Below, in pieces: positions 36,496-47,537 of a DNA stretch of 64,000 bases (within the stretch, counting starts at the first letter, position 1; each line of letters begins with the position of its first letter). The position numbers and the translations under genes are program-made. Below the pieces are notes generated by a model, which made no database searches, was not told the DNA's origin, and was given only the letters and a program-made list of their open reading frames with translations. Source of the DNA: Oxyruncus cristatus (lineage: Eukaryota; Chordata; Aves; Passeriformes; Cotingidae); assembly GCA_013399855.1 (NCBI GenBank), contig VXAY01004336.1:988076-1052075 (forward strand), written 5' to 3'.

Positions 36496-36531
36496 ATATA
36501 TATATATATATATATATGCACACACACACAC
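36496..36531. repeat. Compound (AT)n(CA)n microsatellite
   Basis: About eleven AT units (36496-36517) followed after GC by about six CA units. If the candidate terminal exon at 36263 is real, this lies in its 3' UTR. Confidence 0.95.
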
Positions 36532-36989
36532 CCGCCCCACACAATCTCTCTGTGTATGTATACATGGCACTACAGTTTAACTGATGTGATTTCTATTGTG
36601 GATGACTCTTATTTAGGTATGAGCGACTTCCTGCTGTATGGGTGGAGTTTTGGGAAAGAGTATATTATAATCTTTTTAAAAAACTCATATACATGAATGG
36701 GCCACCAAAATGAAATTACACATAAAGCTCAAATGTAGCACTGTCTGCATTCAGCCTGCTTGACTTCCTGACTTCAAATGGGTGGTTTAGCAGAACTGTA
36801 CAGTCTGCAATACACTGCAATAGTTTGTGTGTGTGGTTTTGTCTCCTGATAATTACAGTTTATAGGCTATAGATAAAACAACAGGTGCCTCAGGGATTTT
36901 TCATATACAGCACTAAACACACACCTGAGCAAAAAAGGTAAAAATCCCACAATCTTATTTTTATTCACTAAAAAATAAAAAAGCCCTGT

Positions 36990-39900
36990 ATCTGCAAGTG
37001 ATCCAAACGTCACAAGAAAACTAAGTTCAAAAGCATTAGCAATTGTACACTCCCCTATTATGTTATAAAAGATGCAGTGTGAAAAATCCTTTAGGATAAT
37101 CTTTTCCAAATCATTAATTCTCTACCATTTACATGAGAAAAGAAACACCGGATCTTTTTATGTAGTTTGTCACAAAAATCACAGCCCGCGATACTTCTCA
37201 CTCAACTTTGAGGTCTCACAACTTGCTCTTTCCCCAGCTTTTCTGAAGGACAGATCCTTACTTCTTGATTATCCTGTTTACATCAGTGGGTATAATAATC
37301 CTCTCACACTCCAGAAGTCGTAACAGCTGCATCTTAATTGGAAAGAAAAACCGATAAGGACCAGAACCAACAACTGTTACCGAAAACTAGTGGCTCTGAA
37401 TGCCAAGCAGCTGCCTTTCTGCCAAGAAAACAATACATGAGTTGTAAAAGTAAGGTGCTAGAAAACAAATCAAATACCAAAACTAAACTACTGCCAACAA
37501 GGACATTGTATTTTAATGATAAAAATGCGTGAAACACCAGCCAATTTCAAGCTGCAATCATTTGAAAATAATCCTCACATGTAAGACATAATTTATAGGA
37601 AATAATTTGAAATATCAACTGTAGAATTCATGACTTAATAGCTGGAATGCCAAATGCTAAAATGGTTCACACACCTTGTTGTTTTTATACTATGTGAACT
37701 GTTGTGGTGGTGTAAAAATTAAAGTTATTTTCACTGATGACCACACTTAGAGCGTGCCTGCCCTCTGAGGGTGAAGAGCACTTGTGGGTCAGCAGCAGCA
37801 AAGCTCTCATTTTATGTCCCTTTGCTGCACAACTGATCGCCTTCCTTAAAATACCAAAGTTTTATTGGAGAATTTCACTCCTTGTCAGAGGAACATTTAA
37901 AATATAGTGTCTTCTCTTGTCAAGGGTAACATTTACACACATGAAAAAAATGAAATTTCTGTGACAGCGTTAAAAAAGTTGTTACTTTGCAAGAGGAAAG
38001 CAGTACAAGTCTGGGTGCTTCTCCATCACCTTGGCAGTGACACGTAGAAGGAAGGAGAGTGGCTGCTGGGCAGACACCCCACCATGCCACCCCCTACTGC
38101 ACTCCTCGCTCCCCCTCTGCTCTACCTGATGCAAGGACAGTCCAACTGTAAGGAAGAAAACCACCGTTTTGAAGTGTTTTGCAGTTGCTTAGCAACTGTT
38201 ATAAAACCCCAAGAGATTTCAGTGGATGAACTGGCACTTACACCTCTCAACATGTTGACAGTTAAATGAAGAACACCACCACATCTCAGACCCAGGATGG
38301 CCCCAGCCCCAACAGCAGCCTGTCCCTCCTCACCTTTCAAACCTTCTTTCAGTTTTCTCTTATTCATTCATCCCAAAACTCCCAGAATCATGGAGAGGCA
38401 AAGCAAAGCACCTGTGTGCTGGTGATGAGATTATTTTTAATTGCAAAGAGGCCAGCTACACCCTTTCCTCAGTTACCACACACATACAAACCACAACTGC
38501 CTCAAAAAGCAATCGAGATGGAAAAGCTGTCCCTGAACTTGCCTTCCTCTGGTAGAGACCAGGTTTCTTCCCAAGCCAAACAATGTAGAGGCAGTGACCA
38601 TCACTGGCAATTTTCACACCTGTTATCAGTTTTGGTGGGAAGCCGTGGCCAAATTGCACACAACTTCGCCCTTCATGATGACACACCTCTGTCACGACAA
38701 GTGTTTCCAGGTTTTTGAACTTGAGATATATACATGTGTATGTGTGTGTACATGTGTGTATTCACAGATTCTGATGTGGAACAGAAACTCTTCACCACTC
38801 TCCTGTAAACTGCCACTAGACACATATAATTCATACTAACTTGAAAAGATGATACAAGGATGCTATGCTCAAAATTTTTTTTTTGTTTTACAGATGCTTC
38901 ACTCCACAGAAGAGTATATATGGAGGGGAAAAAAAACCCCACACCACACTGCAGTGCAAAAAGTTTGAAGTTATCAGTATAGAATATTATGCTAAGGAAA
39001 AATAAATATTAATGCTGCAAACTAAACCATTTCTAACCACTGTAGCAGTTAGGCTCAGAAACAGCCTTCTAAGGACAGCAATATAGCCAACAAACTGCAG
39101 CCACATCTAAGCTGTCTATCCTGTCCCTTCCACAGCTGGCAGAGGAGAAGGACCACCTCCACCACCCAAGCTGATTGGAGAAGCCATAACCACACCTGCC
39201 TGTTTCTTTTCACTGATGGCAATGGGCACTGTGACAACAGGGGATTCCGTATTGAGGGCGAGCTGTCCCAGAGTGCAAGAGGCTGCAGGGGTTATTCAGG
39301 GACCTTCACTGTTCAGCTTCCCACCTGCAGTGCAGGGAAAAGGCCAAAGCTGGGAATCTGTCTGGCCCCAGTTGTTTTGTGTGCTTTCTGTGAACCTTAA
39401 TAGGTTCTCTCTTGTGCACTTCTCTCATGTATTACCTTTAAAATAAAATAACTTTAATAAAATGTGGCCCCCAAGGTAAACCCAGAAGAAATATGCCACC
39501 ATATTTCTAAGAAACAGAAATGCTCAGAGTCCATTTGAATTTCAAGGTGCATCTTGTTTCCTGTACTTATTTCAATGTTTAAATCAGGAAATTTCTTAAT
39601 TTTAGTCTTTTCTCTACCTCCTTTAAACTAGTACCCAGTACTTTTTCAAAATTTATCTGCTCTGTTATCACCAGTGAGTTTTACTTGTGACAATGTGGTG
39701 ATACCAAGTAGACCTCTGTGACAGTGTTTCCCAAACAACTCACTTGGCACATCCGAGGGACTCATTACATTCTTCATGTTCATAATTCTTAGTATAACAA
39801 TAATAGATAATACTTTCTTAATTCTTTAGAAAGGTATTGTTTGTAAATCTTTCCTAAATACCTAGCAGCAGTTTAAGTTCAGAAGTTTTCTGATTTGGTG

Positions 39901-42900
39901 GTGGTTTGTTTGGTTGTTTTTGGGTTTTTTTTACTTTCATTGTTGTTCTTTTTTTGTGAACAGCATGACCACACAGTAGCATTGCCAATTGCCTTCACTG
40001 GAAGCCAATGAATGTAGCACAGTTTTGAATAATCTGGCAAACAAAACTGACCATAAGATTTTCTGGCATCTGTTAAAAAAAACCACCACCAAACCTGAAA
40101 GGGCAACAACAAAACCCCCTTTGGCCTTCCAGGAGAGTATTAAACAGTTACTAAACTAATGCTTGGAACCATGGCACAGGTTGGACCCACGTCACTCCTG
40201 TTTCATTCATGAAGAAAAGCACTCAGTCAGTGGAAGAGCAGCGCAATAATTATTGCAATTCCTGTCTCCTGAAGGTAGGTTGCATTCCCTCTGCCAGGCC
40301 ACAATGCAATGCTGATCTTCCAAAATGACATGGCTCCCTTTGCTCCCCCAGTCACAATTATTTTGTGAAGCTCCAAAAAATACATACTGAGTTTGTTTAG
40401 TACCTTCAATACCAAATACTACCATAACAAGTTGTATTTCATTTCATTATTCTTTAAGCTGTCCTTTATCTTGTTATAATCTTTTTTTCTTCGCCGTACA
40501 ATTTGCTTTTGTAACTGATGATAATTCTCATTGCATACAAATCCATTCATCTAGTAATGCCACTGGACTAGACTTGTGATCAAGTGACTCTACAGCAAGT
40601 TTCTGTTGTATTACAAGCCTTTCCCTACCACCTGCACAGAAAAGTCTTCCCAGCAGATACGATTCTGCAGATGCCCTGTTACAAGCACAAATGCAGGTCC
40701 TTCTGAAAAGATCTTCTTTTAGGCCTTAATTGAAATGTTACTAATACTCATTTTGCAAGGTTGTTTGGTGATACAAGGTAAATTAAAAGAAGACCATAAA
40801 CACAGTGGAGCACACTGAATTGATTTAAACAGGATTACCTCTTCACAGGTGGAGAGGATGTAAAACAAAGCAAAAAGATTACTGTTTGAAAGTGTAATGA
40901 CAAGGTGACTTAGGATGGCATTATGAAGACAAGAAACCAACATTTTGATAACAAATGAAAGATGACAGATAATGTTAGGATATCTCACCAAGAGTTTCGA
41001 TATCGGGTACAACAGAGAAGAAGGAACCAACAAAAAGAAGTAAAGACAGAAGATATGATCAAAGCCACAGGTTCGGGAAATGCTCTTTCAAGCAATATTC
41101 AGAATTGATGTAAGTGGGACAAGGCTGCTTTCATCCAGGCTAGGAAAGTGACAGCACAGTACTTCAGTAGTAGGACGAGACACATGGATGGCAGATTTCA
41201 CAGCACAGGCAGACAGAGAAGCCTGAATCTCAGACATGCTACACTGGAAAAATCTTCAAGATACGGGCTTCCCCTGCTTGCAAGGACCTTGGGAGAAATA
41301 AAGCAGGGGCAGGAAGGACTTGTCAGTTTTTATTCCACTGCTATAGTATGTGATGACTGGGTTTTTTTAATATGTTCATTTTTCATTATTATTATAAAAG
41401 ATTAACAGGTCTAAGGCAGGAAGAAAATGATATTTTCTGATTCAAGTGGATTGCAGAATTTTTACCTTAGGGAGAAATTATGAAACTGGTCTAAGTGCTA
41501 CTTTGTCTGGAAAGATCATCATAAAGGTTCCTTAAGACACACGGCTCTCAGTAGACTAACTTGATAGAAATTGCACTAGCTAGACAAGAAAGTGACCTTT
41601 ATCAATAAGAAATATTGGAACAATTCAGGGGTTTAAAAGGCCCTGAAAGCAAATCAAAGATTCCAGCTGAGCAGAGGATGACTTAGAAGAGAGTCTAACA
41701 TTAACTGTACTTAAAAATTATACAGACAAAACCCATATCTATATGGAAATAAAAGTTGTAATCTAACCATATTGAAGGCAACACAAGCATTAAAAACTTT
41801 TGCAGACTATTTAAGAACTTAGTTTCAACATAGAGTACATTTAAAGAAGTACAAATCACCTCAGGTGACAGCTCAAGAGAAACAGGGTTGTTAAGAAAAT
41901 CCCCCTAGACTCCAAAACTACGCTAAAATCAAGCTAGGTACAATAGGCAGTGAAACAGAATTACACCTAGTATGGTTTTGCTCTTTGAGAAGGAAAAATG
42001 CAATTACTTTTTTGAGGCTGTATCAGTTCTGCATTCATAACTGGGCCACCTGACTTCTCCTGCGAGTGTAAAAAATGGAAATGAACCAGTAGTAAAAATT
42101 AACCTCATTGGCCTGTTTCTCAGTATTAGCAACTTATTTTCTGAATGCAATAAGCAACTTCATTTTGAAGTAAAAATGCAAATGGAATCCCCAAAGGCAT
42201 CTCTGTAGCTGGGTTTCTGCCCTCTTTACAAAAGCACAGAGCTTCCAAATTTTTCCATTGCAGAGCAAGGGCACTGATGCAGTGGTCCAAGGTACAGAGT
42301 CACAGTTTGATTGGTACCCCTGGCTGAAAGAAACCAAACATTGTAATGATCTCAAGCTATTGCAATGATCTCAGGAAATCACACCTCTGTCACAGTGTTC
42401 TGAACAAAAGCACGTGGTGCAAGTCTACCTTTGTGGAACTTGCAATTGTTGTTTCATCACCACTGGGCTTGATGTGACAGCATCCTCCAACTGGCAGACT
42501 TCAGGAAGAAAACATCCTAAAAAACGAGTTCATCCAACACCTTCACACTTAATTAAAACTCTTTTCCAGCTGTGAGGAAAAGCAGGAAACTCATACCCTG
42601 GTACATGTTGCTAAACCTAATTTGAAGATGTGACATTAAGTCCCCAAAGAAAACCCAGTAAACTGCTAGCAAACTCTTCCTTGGGGAACACCATGTAAAT
42701 ACTTCAAGCAGTTGAACAGGAACGTCTGACAATTCCATTGCCTCTTCCCTGTGGAGTTGGGAAGGGCAGAACCATGCAAGAAAGCGACGGTCAAGCCAGT
42801 GACAGCCCATGCTTGCTCACTGCTGGCCATGCTGAGCCTATTTCTGACTTGCAGGGCAGTTTCAATTACAGGCAGGTCCTGCCTTTATTGAAGAATTTCA

Positions 42901-44777
42901 CATCAAACATTTGCAGCATTTCCAGATATATCATGAAAAGGAAATGAAAATCAAGTTTCACGCTTTAAAATAAGAACCAGACTTTTTCTTCTTGTTTCAG
43001 ATGGCCAAACAGTCCCTGAAATTGAAAATCACAGCACATGTATGTGAGCATTACAGACTTGGGAAGAAATAGAGCAGGAGGAAAGACAGAGGAAGGGATG
43101 ATTTAAAAACACACAGGCAAGAAGGTAAAGAAGAGCAGGGAAGGGAGAATGAAGCTATCAGTACAACCTGATTCATTCTTCAGGCATGTCTGTGATACCT
43201 AACAGACAACCTCTTCACCACTATTAGATGCTTCTAAATGATTTTCAAAAAACAATTTCAGGGACCCAAGAAAGGAATCTATTCAAGTGTAAAAGGCATT
43301 ACCACCAAACTAAAATGAATGGTATAATTCATAAGGATTAAAGGATTTATCAGATTAATTTTTGAAAATTCAACAGCAAAAAAAGTTTCAAACTTCCTAT
43401 TGGCAGTGATTGAAGCTGGTGTGTTAAGCGTGGAACTAAACAAGCTCTCAGAAATAGAGAATTGTTTCTTCCATCTTCAAAACAGATTTTATTATTACTA
43501 TTGTTATTTTTGCAAGTGCATTTCTAAGATTGTATTTCAAGATCTATGAACAAGCAGGAAAAAGTAAACCCCACAACATATTTGAACCTGAAGCATAAGA
43601 AGAAAAAACATGGCATTGCCATGTACTTTAATGGTAAAAATCAAAATGCTTATGGGAACAAAGATCATGGGGCTTGTAACTTCATATATAAAACCTGAAT
43701 GCTCTGTCACTTATATTGGCCAAGATATAAACGAAGAAAACCTCTTCAACCCCAATAATATAATAGTAATGATGGTGATCATTTAAACAAGGGGAAAATC
43801 GACTTTAATAAGGGCTATAAAGTAAGATTTATGGCTTTGAAGGGACATGATCAAGAGCTGTCCAAGTGTCCCTTTTTCCTCACAAAGTTACCAAGTTCAT
43901 GCTACAAAAGATGCTTACAGACAGCTTCCTCCAACAGTAGTCCCGAGGATCACCTGGTGCTTCATTTGCATACACCAAGTGACTACACACAGGTCTCGCA
44001 GCCACCTTTGTCCAGCTTCCTAGTTTTCAAGAACACCATCAGACAGACCCACACAGCTACCATGGGCTGCAGAAACAGGGCTGAACACCAGCAAAGCAGG
44101 AATTATGCTCATGCAGGACTCCAAAAAGTATTTGCATAAATACAAAGTATTGTGTATACACAAACTCAGGCCAGTTTTTACATGTTTACTGCTTAATTTG
44201 GAGCTACCTTTTTGAGAAAGAGGAGTCCAGCCTCTGACCCAGAGCCTTTTGCTCTCTGTTTTCTCTCCTCCAGATCTCCTCCTGGACGATTTGTGCCCAC
44301 TTAAACATAATGTGCACCGGAACAAAAATGTAATTATGTATAAGCAGTGCCCAGGAGAAATCATCTAATAAAAATAGCTTTCTTTAAAGCAATTTTATCC
44401 CCCCTTTTTTTTTTTTTTTTACTATACACAGGTAGCATATTTATGTGGAAGGGAAAAATATCTCAATGGCTCCATAAAGCACAGAAAATCAGTGTGGCCT
44501 GTATGAAATGGCATTAGTATATTTTTAAAAAAAATATATATAAACATTCTGTTCCTCCCTTTTCCATCTCTGATATTCTCCAGCTTGTCCTAGCCTCCAA
44601 GTATGTTTACACAGGAGACAGAAATAGGTAGGTATATCCATACCTATAAATATGCATATTCATACCTAGGGATAGGTATAAAATGTTAAGTATTTGGATA
44701 GCAGAACTAATACAGAAAAAATAACTTGCCAAGAGTTGCAAGGCCTGATTGGTCTGCTGTTTGGAGGCTTCCAGTAA
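36990..44777. other. Anonymous DNA, no gene recognised
   Basis: No CR1, LTR or other recognisable repeat, and no supported exon. T- and G-rich tracts occur at 39897-39945, and a 16-base T run at 44405-44420. A short imperfect direct repeat sharing AATGATCTCA occurs at about 42345 and 42364. Open frames are all under 120 codons and lack recognisable motifs. Confidence 0.45.
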
Positions 44778-45111
44778 CAGAATCACAGAATAGCTGAGGC
44801 TGGAAGGCACCTCTGGAGATTGTCTAGGCCAAGCCCTTGCTGACAGCAGGGCCACCTAGAGTGGGTTGCCCAGAACCATGGCCCAGTTGGGTTTTGAAAA
44901 TCTCCAGGGATGAACGCTCCACAACCTCCCAAGGCAACTTATGCCAGTGCTCAACCATCCTCAGAGTAAAATTGTTTTCTTACATTTAAATGAAATTGCC
45001 ACTACTTCAGTTTGTGCCTGTTGCCTCTTGTCCTGTCATGGGATACAACTGAGAAGAGCCTGGTTCCATGTTCTTTACTCCTCCCCATCAGGTATTCATA
45101 TACACTGATAA
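44778..45111 (-). mobile_element. CR1 LINE 3' fragment
   Basis: The plus strand reads AGAATCACAGAATAGCTGAG, GCTGGAAGGCACCTCTGGAG, then CCAGTTGGGTTTTGAAAATC, TCCAGGGATGAACGCTCCAC and CCTGTTGCCTCTTGTCCTGT: a minus-strand CR1 of about 335 bp. It ends near the CCCATCAGGTATTCATATAC segment of a subfamily different from that at 27851. Confidence 0.95.
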
Positions 45112-46228
45112 TTGCATTATATTATATGCATAATTTTAGTGAAAAGCAGGAAAAGAAACCAAACAACCTCTGTGTAGGATCCTAATGCTTCCAGGACTAA
45201 TGCTTCCACAAAGCCAGAAGTAAGAATCACTACAAATGGTAGAAGTACATATTTTTTGGAGACAAGGAAAGCATCAATCCAGTTTCAGCAAGCTTGCAAA
45301 AAGACCTAAAAAATCAATAGTAATTCAACACCAGATGGATTTAGTATCTTTAGATATCTTCTAAGAATGGATGTGTTTTAACAGTTAGTTGCAGACTTGT
45401 TTTTGTTGCAAATTTAGGCTTCAGAGTCATGGTGAAGTAAAATACTAAAATATAAGTTGCTTTATAGCATAAGGAAAGAGAAAACACTTTCTAGAACTCT
45501 GGCTCTTTAGACAGCTAAAAATCAGAGCTGACAGCAAAAAAGTATCCCAGTTTTTCTATACATACTGTAGGAAAAAAACTCCTAATCAAGCCACACAAGA
45601 GATGAAGAACCCAAATCCCGCAAACTTTAGTACGGGATGGGAGAAAAATCTGCTTGGCTGTTGTTCTGTGGGGATTTAATGAAAGCAGTCCGCAAAACCT
45701 ACTCCCAGTGGAGAGCCTGTAGTGGGATCCTTTAGGCACCCAGTGCAGCAAATGTGCCAAGAGACAGCAGAAAAAAAAGAGCTAAATAAGTGTGACTTTA
45801 AGCAATAAGCACCCACATGTCTTAGAGCCCTGCAGGCAGCAGTGAAGCTGTTGAGATTTAGGTCAGTAACGTGCCACCACTGCCTGAGACACCTTTGAAG
45901 AGCAGGAGGGGCAAAAGCAGCTCCGTAAGTCGAGCTCTTACAGAAGCATGGCTGCTGTGAGGTACTGGCATGGAGACATGATGGAAAGGAGCCCTGTTTG
46001 CAGAAAGTGGTCAGCAAACCTCATAAATCACTTGAAAAAGGCCTGATCTAGAAATGACAGGAAGATAAACGGAGATACTCGCTTTCAGTAAAGAGGTAAC
46101 AGGCTGAGAGAAAAAAAGCAGGTATGTCAGATTGAAAAGGTCAGGGGTAAGATTTATATTTGTCAGAATGAGCTTTCCAAGCAGAAACCAAGGACATCTT
46201 GCTCCAACAAATAAATAAATAATAACTT

Positions 46229-46242
46229 AAAAAAAAAAAAAA
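46229..46242. repeat. Poly-A run
   Basis: Fourteen adenines following ATAAATAAATAATAACTT. Simple A-rich repeat without further signal. Confidence 0.8.
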
Positions 46243-46454
46243 GTCAAGCATCTTTGCTAAGAGAACTTACATTCTTTACCTGTGTGCCATCCTGGGCATC
46301 CCTGCATAAATGATATTTTTGGACATTGTCATGGTTTAACCCCAGGCAGCTACCAAGTACCACACAGCTGCTTGCTCACCCTAGCTCCCAGCAGGATCGG
46401 GGAGAGAAACAGAAGGGTAAAAGCTAGAAAACTCATGGGTTGAGATAAAGGCAG

Positions 46455-46460
46455 TTTAAT
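46455..46460 (-). promoter_or_regulatory. LTR polyadenylation hexamer ATTAAA
   Basis: TTTAAT on the plus strand is ATTAAA on the minus strand, in the context GCTTTACCTATTAAACTGCC. This is the poly-A signal position of this LTR family and fixes its orientation. Confidence 0.65.
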
Positions 46461-46636
46461 AGGTAAAGCAAAAGCCTTGTACAAAAGCAAAGCAAAATGA
46501 GGAATTAATTCACTGCTTCCCATGGGCAGGCAGGTGTTCAGTCATCTCCAGGAGAGCAGGGACTCATCACATGTAATGCTTACTTGGGAAGACAAAGAGC
46601 ATCACTCCAAACATATCCTCTTCCTCCTTCCCTGCT

Positions 46637-46658
46637 CTTTACTGAGCATGATGTCATA
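46637..46658 (-). promoter_or_regulatory. Decayed LTR core promoter
   Basis: On the minus strand TGACATCA (a one-base variant of the CRE site TGACGTCA) is followed by TGCTCAGTAAAGAGC, where the family usually carries a TATA box. Both motifs look mutated, so the LTR promoter is probably weak or dead. The C-to-T type change in the CRE is what methylated CpG decay would produce. Confidence 0.4.
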
Positions 46659-46910
46659 TGCTATGGAATATCCCCTTTGGTCAGTTGGGGTCACCCGTCC
46701 CAGCTGTGTCTCCTCCCAATTTCCCATGCATCCCCAGCCTCCTTGCCAGCGTGACAGTACGGAAAGCAGAAAAGGCCTTGGCTCTGTGTGAGCACTGTTC
46801 AGCAATAACAAAAACATCCCTATATTATCAACCCTGTGTTCAGCACAAATCCAAAACATAGCCCTATACTAGCCACTGTGAAGAAAATTACCTCAGGTGA
46901 AACCATCACA

Positions 46911-47416
46911 GATATGCACCCTCCAAAAAGGGAGAGGTGGTTGCAAAGATGTCAAAGGGCACACAGTTGAATGGTGGGAAGAAGCTGAAGGGCAGAGAGA
47001 CAGTTTGGAGAAAGTGTGAAAAAAAGAAAAGATGATTTGAATGGGAAAATGGAGCAGATAAATTTAGAAAGGTGGTGGCAGCAAGGAGAGGAGAACTGTG
47101 GGGAAGAGCAACAAGAGGCACCAAATCACAGGAGGACAATGACACCATCATATTTTGAGGTCCTCTTCTGTTGCACCCTCCATGGTATGTATCTGTCTTT
47201 CAAAGAAAATTTACAGCAGTTGTACTGCCTCTGCTGGGTAGGTTCAAAACAGCAACTTCTGCACTCCACAATGTGCTAAAGGAAAATAGTGGGCAACACA
47301 TGGGACAGGACCATGGATTACAGTACGGTTGATGTAAGAGTAATGGAACAAGGTGGTATGTAATTTATCAAGTCTCTCACACGTCTTCTGACTAGACTGC
47401 TGTTGTAATGTCACAG
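46911..47416. other. Flank of the solo LTR, no gene recognised
   Basis: Positions 46911-47270 are purine-rich on the plus strand (GGGAGAGG, GAAGAGCAACAAGAGG and similar). No retroviral primer-binding site or internal region follows the LTR. Confidence 0.4.
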
Positions 47417-47537
47417 TAGAAATACAAGATGCACACTCATTTCCAGATGACTGCAATGTCTATGATCTGCAATGTCCAGATGACAATTATGACATTGAGA
47501 CAGAAGGAAATCACCCTTACCCTGGGAAGTTTGTATG
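47417..47537 (+). CDS. Candidate internal coding exon (plus strand)
   Basis: A 121-base plus-strand segment follows an acceptor-like TGTTGTAATGTCACAG and ends at a perfect donor GTAAGT. Two of the three frames have stops. The open one has two leading bases, 39 codons and two trailing bases. The peptide is acidic with two cysteines (HSFPDDCNVYDLQCPDDNYD, then IETEGNHPYPGKFV), reminiscent of an extracellular or lumenal module. I do not recognise a family. It is phase-compatible with the segment at 63539-63599, but other exons would be expected in between. Confidence 0.3.

Larger units (their letters stand above)
46327..46910 (-). mobile_element. Solo LTR of an ERVL-like endogenous retrovirus
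   Basis: The 584-bp unit begins TGTCATGGTTTAACCCCAGG and ends ACCATCACA, giving the canonical TG...CA termini. Internal blocks such as CACTGCTTCCCATGGGCAGG, CAGGTGTTCAGTCATCTCCA, TTTGGTCAGTTGGGGTCAC and AGCAATAACAAAAACATCCC match an LTR family widespread in birds (from memory, close to the zebra finch TguLTR5 group; the name needs checking). The polyadenylation hexamer ATTAAA and promoter elements read on the minus strand, so the LTR is in minus orientation. Flanks GACAT and GATAT form an imperfect 5-bp target duplication. No gag, pol or env sequence lies on either side, so it is a solo LTR left by recombination. Confidence 0.92.

Noticed and set aside
46911..47300. Retroviral internal region after the LTR
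   Set aside because: No primer-binding site, polypurine tract or gag/pol-like translation is visible on either side, so the element is a solo LTR.
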